This document shows, one piece after another, positions 1 to 9,551 of a stretch of DNA of 64,000 nt; positions within the stretch are counted from its first letter, which is position 1, and each line of letters starts with the position of its first letter. Origin of the DNA: Prochlorococcus sp. AG-402-M23 (GTDB taxonomy: Bacteria > Cyanobacteriota > Cyanobacteriia > PCC-6307 > Cyanobiaceae); assembly GCA_003216575.1 (NCBI GenBank), contig QCIR01000005.1, forward strand, positions 21,277 through 85,276. Reading direction: 5' to 3'. Below the pieces are notes generated by a model. It worked only from the letters and a program-made list of their open reading frames with translations, did no database searches and was not told where the DNA came from. The position numbers and the translations under genes are program-made.

Positions 1-509
1 CCTAATTGTTTAAGAACTTCAACTAATTGTTTATATAGTCCTTGATAACTTCGATGCAATGCTTGAGCTTCTTCACCCTCAGGGTTTAATTGTTGCCTTG
101 CTCTTTCAAAATTATCCACAACAGGAAGAATTTCACTGAGGGTACTACAAGTAAGTTGTATTTTAAGATCATCCTGATCACGAGATTGACGCTTTCGGAA
201 ATTATCAAAATCAGCAGCAATTCTCATATATTGACTATTGAGAGTCTCATACTCTTTCTCTAGTTGTTGTAATCTTGCTTCTGTATTTGGAGCTTGTATA
301 TTTTCATCAGAAATCTTTGATGGTGAATCATTAGAAAGCTCAATAGATTCTTTATCCAATTCTGGATCAACTTGTGGATCATCAGAAAGCTCAACTTGCT
401 TGGATGATTCTTTACTTGAATGAGAACTTAAAGAATTTTCATTGGAATCATTTTCTAATGATCCATCCTGAGGTAATTCATTTTCTGAGGAAGGAACGAC
501 TGAATTCAT
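1..509 (-). CDS. grpE: Co-chaperone GrpE (3' part cut by window edge)
   Basis: GrpE is the nucleotide-exchange factor of the DnaK (Hsp70) system in the cytoplasm; it releases ADP so that bound substrates can leave. About 169 codons are visible. Roughly the first 75 residues are Ser/Asp/Glu-rich and look disordered, as in other cyanobacterial GrpE. A long helical region follows, containing [14 protein letters not shown] and [14 protein letters not shown], the typical GrpE coiled-coil and dimer signature. The C-terminal beta-wing lies off the left edge. The start is the ATG at 507-509, the only Met before the conserved part. The gene is on its own next to msrB; dnaK is far away at 35464, so the chaperone genes are not one operon here. 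The family call is firm. Confidence 0.93.
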   Translation of the reverse strand, partial: MNSVVPSSENELPQDGSLENDSNENSLSSHSSKESSKQVELSDDPQVDPELDKESIELSNDSPSKISDENIQAPNTEARLQQLEKEYETLNSQYMRIAADFDNFRKRQSRDQDDLKIQLTCSTLSEILPVVDNFERARQQLNPEGEEAQALHRSYQGLYKQLVEVLKQL

Positions 510-601
510 ATAGTTTGATTAGCTATTAATACATGTTGATAGCAAAGGGTTCTTTGTACAAGCTACGGAAGCCCACACCTATCAAATAGTCAGAATAAAA
601 T

Positions 602-1087
602 TTACTGATCAGGCTCAAACACAAGAGCGACCCCATTATTACAAAAACGTTTACCTGTTGGCCTTGGACCATCATTAAAAACATGTCCTTGATGCCCACC
701 ACAACGTCGACAATGATATTCAGTTCTAGGAACAATTAGTTTAAAGTCTGTTTTTGTTTCAATTGCATCAGGCAAATGATCGAAAAAGCTTGGCCAACCC
801 GTGCCACTATCAAATTTTGTTTTTGAAGAAAATAAAGCAAGGCCGCATCCTGCGCATAGAAACATTCCTTTCCTTTTTTCATTATTCAACGGACTTGAGA
901 ATGGCCTCTCTGTTCCTTCCTTACGCAATACGTAAAATGCATCTTTGGGCAAACGAATTTCCCATTCCGCATCCGTTAAAGTTTGATAGTTATCCATAGG
1001 AAAAGATGAAGCAACAGCACTCAAAGGTTTGAGAATAAAACCCAAAAGAGTATTAAACAATCCAATCATTAAAGATCTACGGTTCAA
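602..1087 (-). CDS. msrB: Peptide-methionine (R)-S-oxide reductase MsrB
   Basis: This enzyme reduces methionine-R-sulfoxide in oxidised proteins back to methionine. The 161-residue product has both zinc-binding CxxC pairs (C78/C81 in CAGC and C126/C129 in CRRC), the motif SGTGWPSF, and the catalytic Cys at 149 in RFCNNG. The first 28 residues are hydrophobic with an early Arg-Arg pair and could be a signal or membrane anchor, which would place the enzyme outside the cytoplasm or at the thylakoid; this is inference. The full-length start is TTG at 1087; an ATG six codons downstream (1069) would remove the Arg pair. It sits between grpE and the divergent dus gene. Confidence 0.93.
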   Translation of the reverse strand: MNRRSLMIGLFNTLLGFILKPLSAVASSFPMDNYQTLTDAEWEIRLPKDAFYVLRKEGTERPFSSPLNNEKRKGMFLCAGCGLALFSSKTKFDSGTGWPSFFDHLPDAIETKTDFKLIVPRTEYHCRRCGGHQGHVFNDGPRPTGKRFCNNGVALVFEPDQ

Positions 1088-1159
1088 AGAACTTTTTCAA
1101 TTCGAACAATATTAATAAAATTTACTACTTAAAAGTCGAAAAAAATTAATTGATCAAAA

Positions 1160-2167
1160 ATGATTTTCAAATCTTTCAAAACAAATGAATTAGCTAGCTA
1201 CCGACTAAGTATTGCTCCAATGATGGATTGCACAGATAGGCATTTTCGTGTCCTTATGCGACAAATCACCAAAAAATCACTTTTATACACAGAAATGATT
1301 GTCGCTCAAGCTCTGCATTACAGCAAAAATAGAAATAAATTATTAGATTTTGATGAAATTGAACATCCTATATCCATACAACTTGGCGGGGATAATCCAA
1401 ATCTTTTAGCTGAAGCTGCACAAATGGCAGAAGATTGGGGTTATGACGAAATTAATTTAAATATTGGTTGCCCAAGTCCAAAAGTAAAATCAGGTAATTT
1501 TGGTGCTTGCCTGATGGGAAAACCAAAAATAGTGGCTAGTTGTATAGAAGAAATGAAAAAATCATGCAATCTGCCCATTACAGTTAAACACCGCATTGGT
1601 ATTGATAATCTTGATAGCGATGAATACCTTATGAAATTTGTTGATAGTTGTTCAAGTGCAGGAGCCGATAGATTTATTATTCATGCAAGAAAAGCTTGGC
1701 TAGATGGATTAAATCCTAAAGAAAATCGAACTATTCCACCTCTTCAATATGAAAGAGTTCAAAAATTAAAACAAAAAAGACCTAACTTTATTATAGAACT
1801 TAATGGTGGTATTAATACAATAAATGATTGTATTAAAGCGCTAGAAACGTTTGATGGAGCAATGGTTGGAAGGTCTGCATACTCGCATCCTTTTATTTGG
1901 ACTAACATAGATTCAATAATTTACGGACAAAAAGAAAAGTATCTATCAAGATCAAAAATAATTAAGAAAATTATTCCTTATGCTCAAAAATATTTAGATA
2001 ATGATGGACATCTTTGGCATATATCTAAACACATTATAAATCTTATAGAAAACATACCCAATGCAAAAAAATTAAGACAAGAATTAAGCGAAAAATGTCA
2101 AAAAAATAAAGCTGATGTTTATATTTTAAAAAAAATTGCCCAGCAACTTGAAGATGCTGGGCATTAA
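1160..2167 (+). CDS. dusA: tRNA-dihydrouridine synthase, DusA type
   Basis: This is a flavin enzyme that reduces specific uridines in the tRNA D-loop to dihydrouridine using NADPH. The 335-residue length matches DusA. The TIM-barrel start SIAPMMDCTDRH, the strand LLYTEMIVAQAL and the motif NIGCPSPKVKSGNFGACLM (catalytic Cys near residue 104) are diagnostic. Later segments contain the FMN phosphate-binding GGI and GRSAYSHPF region. The DusA rather than DusB/C assignment rests on the TDRHFR and LLYTEM segments. The gene is divergent from msrB and convergent with the RNA-binding protein gene, whose stop is only 17 bases away. Confidence 0.92.
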   Translation: MIFKSFKTNELASYRLSIAPMMDCTDRHFRVLMRQITKKSLLYTEMIVAQALHYSKNRNKLLDFDEIEHPISIQLGGDNPNLLAEAAQMAEDWGYDEINLNIGCPSPKVKSGNFGACLMGKPKIVASCIEEMKKSCNLPITVKHRIGIDNLDSDEYLMKFVDSCSSAGADRFIIHARKAWLDGLNPKENRTIPPLQYERVQKLKQKRPNFIIELNGGINTINDCIKALETFDGAMVGRSAYSHPFIWTNIDSIIYGQKEKYLSRSKIIKKIIPYAQKYLDNDGHLWHISKHIINLIENIPNAKKLRQELSEKCQKNKADVYILKKIAQQLEDAGH

Positions 2168-2184
2168 ATACAAGCAAAAAATCT

Positions 2185-2718
2185 TTAAGATTCTGCTCCA
2201 CCATAATCTGCAGTAGTGTCATCACCCCCTTCAGGCGAAGCACCTCTTCTCCTTCTGCTACGACCTTGATCAAAGCCACTAGCATCTTGTGAAGCATTGC
2301 CATGACTACGATCTTCCCAACCTTTAGCTCCAGAGGGTCTATCTTGAGCTGATTGATCACCTTGACCACCGCCATAGCCACCACCTTGGCCGCCACCGCC
2401 GTAACCGCCACCGCCATAGCCTCCACCTTGGCCGCCACCGCCGTAACCGCCACCGCCACCTCTTCTTGGAGCACTTCCTCGAGGTTCAGCTTTATTAATT
2501 CTTAAAGGACGACCCATAAGTTCAGCCCCTTGAAGAGATTCAATTGCTGAAGCTTCAACTGCTTCATCAGCCATCTCAACAAAAGCAAAACCTCTTTTGC
2601 GTCCTGTATCTCGTTCTAAAGGTAAAGAACAATTTGCCACCTCCCCAAAAGGAGAAAACAATTCAATGACATCTTCCTGCTCAGCGCGGAAGGGTAAGTT
2701 GCCGACAAAAATACTCAC
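2185..2718 (-). CDS. RRM RNA-binding protein with glycine-rich tail
   Basis: A single RNA-recognition motif occupies about residues 1-80, with RNP2 (IFVGNL, residues 3-8) and RNP1 (KRGFAFVE, residues 41-48). It is followed by a Gly/Tyr-rich segment (about 86-120) and an Arg/Ser/Asp-rich tail. Cyanobacterial Rbp proteins of this design bind RNA and are often cold- or stress-responsive. I chose the GTG start at 2718 because family members begin directly with (M)SIFVGNLPF; the reading frame stays open to an ATG at 2769, which would add 17 atypical residues. The glycine-rich part is encoded by a GC-rich tandem repeat. Family call firm, specific target unknown. Confidence 0.88.
   Translation of the reverse strand: MSIFVGNLPFRAEQEDVIELFSPFGEVANCSLPLERDTGRKRGFAFVEMADEAVEASAIESLQGAELMGRPLRINKAEPRGSAPRRGGGGGYGGGGQGGGYGGGGYGGGGQGGGYGGGQGDQSAQDRPSGAKGWEDRSHGNASQDASGFDQGRSRRRRGASPEGGDDTTADYGGAES
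2381..2458. repeat. Exact 36-bp tandem repeat, 42-bp period
   Basis: Two identical 36-base copies lie at 2381-2416 and 2423-2458, separated by 6 bases, giving a 42-base (14-codon) period. They encode the glycine/tyrosine-rich segment of the RRM protein. The repeat is far richer in G+C than its surroundings and is a likely site of length variation by slippage. Confidence 0.85.
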
Positions 2719-2844
2719 TTGAAAATTGGACTGAAAATAAAATGTAACTAATTGGCTATAAATAGCCAAAATTGATAATTCTAAAAAGAGTCATCATTAA
2801 TCACTTTAATACCGAAAGCCCTCAAATAGATTTAAAACATTTTT

Positions 2845-4236
2845 TTACTTAAATAATTTTTGACGCCACAAAACGAGCTGTTCCTTAACTCTCTCAAAAC
2901 CAGTTCCTCCAGCACTCAAGCGCGACTCAACCACACTTGAAGGCATAAGCTTTTCATATATATCTTCTTCAAAGTATTTATGAAATGTTTTCCATCTCTC
3001 CAAGGGAATATCTTTTAATAAAATTCCCTCCTCCACAGAAGTCTTAACAATTCGTCCAACTAATTGATAAGCCTCCCGAAATGGTATTTCCTTAGCCACT
3101 AAATAATCAGCAACATCAGTTGCATTGGAAAAATCTGATGAAACAGCCTGATTAAGTTTGTCTTTTCTAAAAATCAACCCTTCTTCAAACAAAATTGAAA
3201 TAGCAATTAATGAATTCCTAACCGTTTTAACACTATCAAAAACTGCTTCTTTATCTTCTTGAAAATCTTTATTGTACGCCAAAGGTAATCCTTTAATCAT
3301 CGTAAGCATTGCTTGTAAATGTCCAAATACTCTTCCTGACTTACCTCTAACCAGTTCTGGAACATCAGGATTTTTCTTTTGAGGCATAAGGCTACTTCCA
3401 GTAGCACATCGATCAGTTAATTTAATGAAGGCAAATTCATCTGATGCCCATAAAATAACTTCTTCAGATAATCTACTTAAATGAGCCATAATTAATGATG
3501 AAGCCCCTAAAAACTCAACAACAAAATCCCTATCACTTACAGCATCTAAACTATTGGAATAAATACTTTGAAATTCCAATTCGGAACAAGTAATTTGTCT
3601 ATTTATTTTAATAGATGTTCCAGCCAAAGCTGCTGCTCCGAGTGGAGAAATATTAACTCTTTTTCTGACATCCTTTAATCTATTTCTATCTCTTTGTGCC
3701 ATCTCAACATATGCCAATAAATGATGTGCTAAAGACAAAGGTTGTGCTCTTTGTAGATGCGTATAACCAGGAACAAGTGTATGCAAATTTTGCTCTGCTA
3801 ATAAAAAAAGAGATACTTGAAAACGTTCTAAATCCTGATCAATTTCATCAATACGTTTTCTCAGCCATAATCTAAGATCAGTTCCAACCTGATCATTTCG
3901 ACTACGACCAGTATGAAGTTTTTTTCCTATAGGACCTATCAAATCTATTAATTTTTTTTCTACTGCAAAATGTACATCTTCATCTGCAATCACTGGTTGA
4001 AATAAACCATCACATGCTTCTTTTCTGATCTGTTGAAGACCATTTTCTAATTTAAAAGCTTCTTCTTTAGTAATAATCCCTTGGATTCCTAGCATGCGTG
4101 CATGAGCAATTGATCCATCCAAGTCTTCTTCAAGTAGACAAATATCAAACTCAATTGAAGCATTAAATTTTTCTATAAAAGGATTCAGTCCTTTATCAAA
4201 TCTATCGCTCCACGTTTTAGTCAAAGCATTTTCCAA
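2845..4236 (-). CDS. argH: Argininosuccinate lyase
   Basis: It cleaves argininosuccinate to arginine and fumarate, the last step of arginine synthesis, in the cytoplasm. The 463 residues match the usual length. It has the fumarase/ASL superfamily signature [12 protein letters not shown] with the catalytic serine loop (about residues 280-292), the [10 protein letters not shown] motif near residue 111, and [10 protein letters not shown] near 158. The upstream enzyme ArgG is encoded separately at 32213, so arginine genes are dispersed, as is common in cyanobacteria. It lies downstream of the phosphatase gene on the same strand with a gap of about 50 bases. Confidence 0.97.
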   Translation of the reverse strand: MENALTKTWSDRFDKGLNPFIEKFNASIEFDICLLEEDLDGSIAHARMLGIQGIITKEEAFKLENGLQQIRKEACDGLFQPVIADEDVHFAVEKKLIDLIGPIGKKLHTGRSRNDQVGTDLRLWLRKRIDEIDQDLERFQVSLFLLAEQNLHTLVPGYTHLQRAQPLSLAHHLLAYVEMAQRDRNRLKDVRKRVNISPLGAAALAGTSIKINRQITCSELEFQSIYSNSLDAVSDRDFVVEFLGASSLIMAHLSRLSEEVILWASDEFAFIKLTDRCATGSSLMPQKKNPDVPELVRGKSGRVFGHLQAMLTMIKGLPLAYNKDFQEDKEAVFDSVKTVRNSLIAISILFEEGLIFRKDKLNQAVSSDFSNATDVADYLVAKEIPFREAYQLVGRIVKTSVEEGILLKDIPLERWKTFHKYFEEDIYEKLMPSSVVESRLSAGGTGFERVKEQLVLWRQKLFK

Positions 4237-4285
4237 ACTACTAATACAAATAAAGCAAGAGTATCAACAATTGTCAGGAGATTTA

Positions 4286-5689
4286 CTAAGTTAATTCAGG
4301 AAGCGTTAATTCTTCGCTGACTTTTAAAACCACCATTGATGCATCATCTTCAAGATGATGATCACCCACACCAACGAAACCATCTAATCGATCAAAAAGC
4401 CGATTTAGTATTTGTTGAGCCCCTAAACCCTCACTCGCAAATCTCTCTAAAAAAGTTATTAAACGATTTTCATCAAAACGTTCGCCAGACATACCAGGAG
4501 CTTCAGTTACGCCATCAGTGTAGTAAAGAAGTACATCACCAGGATTTAGAATCACCTCTCCACATCCATACTCAGCCTCAGGTTGCAGTCCAATTAATAA
4601 TCCCGCAGCATCCAATTTATTTATTGATTTTGACTTAGCACTCCAAAGCAAGGGAGGGTTATGAGCTGCATTAGCAAAACGCAATTTTCTTGATATTGGA
4701 TCAAAATCGGAATAAAACAAAGTCACAAAACGATGTGACTGTGTCAAATCTTCAAGAGCTAACTGATTCAAATCATGCAAAATACAATCAGGAGGCAATC
4801 CACTTAAAACTTCCGCTCTCAGCATCCCGCGCAACATAGTCATCAATAATCCAGCAGGAACTCCTTTACCCATCACATCCCCAATAACAAAGGCCCAACG
4901 ACCACTAGATTTTGCTCTTTCAGTCAGATCTGGTCGAGTTGGCATGAAATCGTAATAATCGCCACCTACTTGAAAAGCAGGCCTGCAACAAGCAGCTAAT
5001 TCAACTCCTTCAATTATTGGACATTGATCAGGTAGTAATTGTGATTGAATTTCAGCACCAATGCTTATCTGCCTATCTACTTTTTCATGATTACGAATTA
5101 CTTGAAATATGACATCATTTTCAATAGCAACGCCGGTCAAATCAGCAACTAATTGAAGATGTTTTCGATGAACGTTACTTCCAAAATCAATCTCTTTCTT
5201 ATCAAAAGCATACAATCGGCCTCGTTGTCGTCCTCTAGAAACTATTGATGTAGCAATTACATTAGACGATTCAAAATATCTCTGAACTAAGCGGTCTAAA
5301 ATTTCAATATTGTTTTCCTGCATCCCAAAACCCATCTTCATCCCTTCCTCTAAAAGAAATAATTGTCTAAACAGTTCCTCATCTTCATCAATAGGAAAAA
5401 TTTGTAATTGTTCGCGCCAAATGCTTCCATTATCTTGAAAAGGAATTAACAATGATCCATGAACACCAACTAATTGAGTAACGAGAAGTGGGATTAGTTC
5501 CAAAAAACGCTGTAAATTAGTAAAACTACGTAAAGAAAAACTTAATGAAAGCAATAAATCTTGATTAACAATTTGCTCTTGAGAAAGACTATCAATGAGA
5601 TCTGTTAATGACTTAGATGCACCACTTGATAAGGAGTTAATTGAATGTTGATGTTGTTCTGAAATTGGAGAATTTTTATTCACCATCAT
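4286..5689 (-). CDS. PP2C-type serine phosphatase (SpoIIE/RsbU family) with GAF-like domain
   Basis: The 467-residue protein has a GAF-like sensor region (about residues 50-200) followed by a SpoIIE/RsbU phosphatase domain (about 225-455). Metal-binding motifs are visible: VGGDYYDF, VIGDVMGKGVPAGLLM and YYTDGVTEA. RsbU-type enzymes dephosphorylate anti-sigma antagonists in partner-switching pathways. No anti-sigma factor or STAS antagonist lies nearby, so the target is unknown. It starts at a double ATG (5689 or 5686). It is next to ftsY on the same strand with 53 bases between. Confidence 0.88.
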   Translation of the reverse strand: MMVNKNSPISEQHQHSINSLSSGASKSLTDLIDSLSQEQIVNQDLLLSLSFSLRSFTNLQRFLELIPLLVTQLVGVHGSLLIPFQDNGSIWREQLQIFPIDEDEELFRQLFLLEEGMKMGFGMQENNIEILDRLVQRYFESSNVIATSIVSRGRQRGRLYAFDKKEIDFGSNVHRKHLQLVADLTGVAIENDVIFQVIRNHEKVDRQISIGAEIQSQLLPDQCPIIEGVELAACCRPAFQVGGDYYDFMPTRPDLTERAKSSGRWAFVIGDVMGKGVPAGLLMTMLRGMLRAEVLSGLPPDCILHDLNQLALEDLTQSHRFVTLFYSDFDPISRKLRFANAAHNPPLLWSAKSKSINKLDAAGLLIGLQPEAEYGCGEVILNPGDVLLYYTDGVTEAPGMSGERFDENRLITFLERFASEGLGAQQILNRLFDRLDGFVGVGDHHLEDDASMVVLKVSEELTLPELT

Positions 5690-5742
5690 TCAGCACTAAC
5701 GAAATTAAAACCTAGCAACATTTTCAAAAAATTTCTTAATTG

Positions 5743-7059
5743 TCATCTATTAGTTAAAAGTGCTTCAATAAATTCAAAGCTATTAAATGGTCTTAAGTCT
5801 CTAAGTTTCTCACCCGCACCGATAAATCTAACAGGAAGTTTAGCTTCTGATGCAACAGCCATCGCAACACCTCCTCTTGAAGATCCATCAAGTTTTGTTA
5901 GTATGACTCCTGTTAATTCTGCAGAATCAGCAAAAGCAAGAGCCTGTCGCAGTCCATTTTGACCTTGACTAGAATCAAGTACTAATAAAGACTCCACTTT
6001 TGCATTAGGAGCAAGTTTATCAATAATTTTTCTAATTTTTTTTAATTCTTCCATCAAATTATTTTTAGTTTGTAATCTTCCCGCAGTATCAACTAATAAT
6101 AAATCAATATTTTTTGACTTGCTTGCACCAATAGCATCAAACACTATTGACGCTGGATCAGCATTCTTAGATTCATTTGCAATTACTTCAACACCTGTTC
6201 TTTGTCCCCATACTTTTACTTGTTGAACTGCTGCAGCTCTGAAAGTATCTGCTGCTGCAATCATTGCAGAAAAACCACTTCTTTTTGCAACACTTGCCAA
6301 TTTACCAAGAGTAGTTGTTTTACCAACTCCATTAACACCTACTAACATCCAAATATTTAAAAAACCTTTTTTTGGAGATAATAAATCAACACCACTATCT
6401 TTTATTGGCTTTTCTAGAACATTAACTAATTGTTCTTTTAAAAAACGCAACCCTTCAGAAGCTTCCACAACTTCCTCATTTAACTTTCTTCTTAAAGAAT
6501 CTAAAATTTGATCTGTAGCAGAAACTCCGGCATCGGCTCTAAGTAAAAGAGTTTCCAAATCATCAAGAACTTCAGGAGTAAGTGGGTCGTCACCTAATTT
6601 ATCTAATAGATCAGTAACAAATCCTTTGCGAGTTTTTTCTAAGCCTTGTTTTAATCTATTAAGCCAATCAATTTCATCTAATGAAAATTGATCAATTTTT
6701 TTTCCTTGTGCAGCTAAAACCTTAGCTGACCATGTAAATGTATCATCAAAATTTCCAAGTTGAGGCTCATCTTCTTCATTAGAATATTCACTAACTTGCA
6801 GTTGATTTTCAAATGAAGTATTTGATTTAAAATCTTCTTTTATCTTATTTTCGATAGGAATATCTATATTTTTTTTATTCAATATTTCTTGTTTTTCAAT
6901 TTCTTTTACAAGTAATTCTTTCTGCTCTTTCTGCTTTTGCTTCAATTGCAAATAAGCTTGTTTTGCCCAATCTAAAGAATCATCATTATCAGATGAAGAA
7001 TTCTCATTTTGATTAATATTAAAAGGAATTTTTTGATCCTCCAAAAAATCGTCTTTCAT
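5743..7059 (-). CDS. ftsY: Signal recognition particle receptor FtsY
   Basis: FtsY is the SRP-receptor GTPase that docks ribosome-SRP complexes at the membrane for co-translational insertion. The 438-residue protein has an acidic, Lys/Glu/Asn-rich N-terminal A domain (about 1-130) and a conserved NG domain: GVNGVGKTTTLGKL (G1, near residue 240), AADTFRAAA (G2), LLVDTAGR (G3) and TKLDGSSRGG (G4). The start codon overlaps the end of nusB by 4 bases, so the two genes are probably cotranscribed and translationally coupled. Confidence 0.97.
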   Translation of the reverse strand: MKDDFLEDQKIPFNINQNENSSSDNDDSLDWAKQAYLQLKQKQKEQKELLVKEIEKQEILNKKNIDIPIENKIKEDFKSNTSFENQLQVSEYSNEEDEPQLGNFDDTFTWSAKVLAAQGKKIDQFSLDEIDWLNRLKQGLEKTRKGFVTDLLDKLGDDPLTPEVLDDLETLLLRADAGVSATDQILDSLRRKLNEEVVEASEGLRFLKEQLVNVLEKPIKDSGVDLLSPKKGFLNIWMLVGVNGVGKTTTLGKLASVAKRSGFSAMIAAADTFRAAAVQQVKVWGQRTGVEVIANESKNADPASIVFDAIGASKSKNIDLLLVDTAGRLQTKNNLMEELKKIRKIIDKLAPNAKVESLLVLDSSQGQNGLRQALAFADSAELTGVILTKLDGSSRGGVAMAVASEAKLPVRFIGAGEKLRDLRPFNSFEFIEALLTNR

Positions 7060-7676
7060 TTTAATTTTAAGGTAGAGTTTTGAAGTTTCCTTAAAACTCC
7101 ATTAATCATTCTACGTCCTTGTTCATCACTATAACGATTTGCAAGATTTACAGCTTCGTTACAAGTAACCGCAGTAGGAGTATTGAAATCAATCAAATCA
7201 ACCAAAGCTAATCTTAAAATATCTCTATCAATCCTTGGAAGTCTTTTTAATCGCCAACCCTCCATAACACTATCTAGATTATTATCTATCTCAACTTGCT
7301 TTTCAATAACTAAATGAACACGCTTTAGAGCTAATTCACGTAACTCTTTTTGATCAACTAGTGCTAATAATTTAGGTAATTCAATACTTTCAGATAAACT
7401 ATTTAATACATTCTCTGCATCGCTGATACAATTTTTCAAATGCTTGCGAGAATCTTTTAACAATCCAGCATCTTCTTGCAATTCACTATCCAATAATTCT
7501 TGATTTGATTTTTCTAATTTTAAAGCACAAAAATCTAATTGTTCTCTCCAATGTTGAGTTAAAGATTCAATCGCTTGACTAAGTATAGTTTCAAAATTAA
7601 TTTGATTAATATCATTTTTTTTAATTTGTCCTAACAGTAAAAGAGCTAATTCTCTAGAAATTGATTTTAATTGCAT
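7056..7676 (-). CDS. nusB: Transcription antitermination protein NusB
   Basis: NusB binds boxA RNA with NusE (S10) and supports antitermination on rRNA operons. The protein is 206 residues, longer than the roughly 140-residue E. coli form. The N-terminal segment SISRELALLLLGQI and the C-terminal RIDRDILRLALVDLIDFNTPT and CNEAVNLANRYSDEQGRRMINGVL match the family, while the extra residues sit in the middle as a Lys/Glu-rich helical insertion, typical of cyanobacteria. It lies upstream of ftsY with a 4-base overlap and 16 bases downstream of the DUF502 gene. Confidence 0.93.
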   Translation of the reverse strand: MQLKSISRELALLLLGQIKKNDINQINFETILSQAIESLTQHWREQLDFCALKLEKSNQELLDSELQEDAGLLKDSRKHLKNCISDAENVLNSLSESIELPKLLALVDQKELRELALKRVHLVIEKQVEIDNNLDSVMEGWRLKRLPRIDRDILRLALVDLIDFNTPTAVTCNEAVNLANRYSDEQGRRMINGVLRKLQNSTLKLK

Positions 7677-7692
7677 AGAAATAAAAAATACC

Positions 7693-8418
7693 TTATGAAG
7701 ATGAAGCTCTTAGCTGAGAAAATAAACTAGAAAAAGAAGTATTTGTGGAATTATTTCTATCATCAGGATTGACAATTCCAGCAGAAATAATTGTTCTAAA
7801 TGCATCTTCAACAGATATATCTAAATCTTTAACTGAACCTTCTGGGACTAAGGTATACCAACCAGTTGTCGGATTTGGTGCTGTAGGTATAAAAACACTC
7901 AATAATGGTTTATCAGGTTCAGTTTGAAGAGATGGTCCAACAATACCAGTCACAAAGCCAACACTAAAGAGACCTTCACGAGGATATTCAACTAAAACAA
8001 CTCTACGAAATCTAGTTGAATTATCCCTAAGAAAAGTTTCTAAAAGTTGTTTAAGGGTTTTATAAACAGATCCAGCAAGAGGTATGCGTGAAAGAGTTCC
8101 TTCCCCAAACTCAAGCAGCCACCTACCTACAAAATTTCTGGCCATTAGACCAATCAATAAAATACCCAAAAGGGGAACTGTTAAACCCAAAGCAAGATTA
8201 ATTAAATCTTGCAATAAAGGATTGAGAGTAATAAAAGGATTTAATTGTTTTGGTATAGAGGTCAATATTGCCAGAACAAAGCGACTGACAATTGTAGACA
8301 ACCAAATAGTGGTAGCTAAGGGAATAACCACCAAAAGACCTGCTATTAGGTCATTTTTCAGATCCTGCTGAAGCCTTGAGGCAAGAGTCAGGTCTTGCTT
8401 AGGAGAGGACTGCACCAA
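7693..8418 (-). CDS. DUF502 family membrane protein
   Basis: This conserved bacterial and plastid membrane protein has two hydrophobic segments near residues 24-45 (DLIAGLLVVIPLATTIWLS) and 68-92 (LINLALGLTVPLLGILLIG), followed by a soluble part containing IPLAGSVYKTLKQL and VGFVTG, typical of DUF502. Plant homologues are known as COV/LCV proteins; the biochemical role is not known. Possible starts are TTG 8418 and the adjacent GTG 8415. It heads the DUF502-nusB-ftsY run and is divergent from queG. Confidence 0.85.
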   Translation of the reverse strand: MVQSSPKQDLTLASRLQQDLKNDLIAGLLVVIPLATTIWLSTIVSRFVLAILTSIPKQLNPFITLNPLLQDLINLALGLTVPLLGILLIGLMARNFVGRWLLEFGEGTLSRIPLAGSVYKTLKQLLETFLRDNSTRFRRVVLVEYPREGLFSVGFVTGIVGPSLQTEPDKPLLSVFIPTAPNPTTGWYTLVPEGSVKDLDISVEDAFRTIISAGIVNPDDRNNSTNTSFSSLFSQLRASSS

Positions 8419-8602
8419 ATAAAGAGAGTCCGAAAAGTGTATATATATACAATCTAACCAAATTCAGTGCATTAATTAAATAATTTAAGCTATTAATAGA
8501 AATAAAACATTAAAACAGATCATTTAAACACCCAAATCAAATCCCAATTGACTGAAGAACCTTTTAAAAAAAGGTAGAAAAACTATTAATGAATAACTAA
8601 CT
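8419..8602. promoter_or_regulatory. Divergent promoter region, DUF502 / queG
   Basis: This 184-base gene-free stretch separates two divergent genes, so both promoters must lie here. A 14-base perfect palindrome, TGTATATATATACA, is at 8438-8451. No recognised operator was identified. Confidence 0.4.
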
Positions 8603-9544
8603 GTGAACTTAAAAAAATCAATTGATCTAACAAAAAAAATTAAAGAAAAAGCTTTTGCAGAGGGGTTTGATGCCGTTGGAATAGCTAAAGTTCCAAGCTC
8701 TTCAAGAATCAAACTTCGAACCGATTCCCTTGAAAGATGGCTACAAGCTGGTCATCAGGCAAATATGGAGTGGATGAAAAACCCAAGAAGAAAAAATATA
8801 GAAAACATGTTAAACGGTGTCAAAAGTGTACTTGCTGTTGGATTGAATTACCATATAGATACAGATAGAGCTCCTAAAGATATCTCAATTGCCAGGTACG
8901 GTTGGGGGAAAGATTATCACAAAATTATTGAAAAAAAATTGAAAAGAATTGGTCAATTTTTAAACGTTGAAAGACCACACTCTAAATGGAAAATATGCGT
9001 CGATACAAGCGCATTTTTAGATAAAGCTTGGGCAGAAGAAGCTGGAATTGGATGGATTGGAAAACATAGCAATATAATTAATTCTAAAATCGGTTCATGG
9101 ATGTTTATAGGTCATCTTTTATGTACTGAAGCTTTAGAAGCTGATAAACCATCGCAACCTTCATGTGGAGAATGCGAAAAATGTATTGAAGCTTGCCCTA
9201 CTAAAGCAATAGAAGAACCATTTATTATTAACTCGAATAAATGTTTGGCATATCACACTTTAGAAAATAGAGAAGAAAAATTACCTACAAGTATTATTAA
9301 TAAAATGGGTAATTGGATTGCCGGTTGCGATATCTGTCAAGAAGTTTGCCCATGGAATACAAAAAATATACCCAATACAGTTGAACCAGATCTTCAACCT
9401 TCTGAATGGATATTGAATTTAACTAAAAAAGAGGCTTTATCATGGAGCGATTCACAATGGCGAGAAAATTTAAATAATTCTGCATTAAAAAGAATAAAGC
9501 CATGGATGTGGCGTAGAAATATAAATTCAATATCGAATAATTAA
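8603..9544 (+). CDS. queG: Epoxyqueuosine reductase QueG
   Basis: It catalyses the last step of queuosine synthesis in tRNA, reducing epoxyqueuosine to queuosine with cobalamin and [4Fe-4S] clusters. The 313-residue protein has the N-terminal cobalamin-binding fold (EGFDAVGIAKV) and, in the second half, two ferredoxin-type cluster motifs: CGECEKCIEACPTKAI and CDICQEVCPWN. The start is a GTG at 8603; stop codons lie close upstream. It is followed within 7 bases by the TPR gene and is probably cotranscribed with it. Confidence 0.93.
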   Translation: MNLKKSIDLTKKIKEKAFAEGFDAVGIAKVPSSSRIKLRTDSLERWLQAGHQANMEWMKNPRRKNIENMLNGVKSVLAVGLNYHIDTDRAPKDISIARYGWGKDYHKIIEKKLKRIGQFLNVERPHSKWKICVDTSAFLDKAWAEEAGIGWIGKHSNIINSKIGSWMFIGHLLCTEALEADKPSQPSCGECEKCIEACPTKAIEEPFIINSNKCLAYHTLENREEKLPTSIINKMGNWIAGCDICQEVCPWNTKNIPNTVEPDLQPSEWILNLTKKEALSWSDSQWRENLNNSALKRIKPWMWRRNINSISNN

Positions 9545-9551
9545 TAAAAAA

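Noticed and set aside
2043..2474. Long Ala/Val-rich reading frame on the minus strand
   Set aside because: It is the shadow of the glycine-rich repeat of the RRM gene in another frame and overlaps dus; its composition is a by-product of GGC/GGT repeats.
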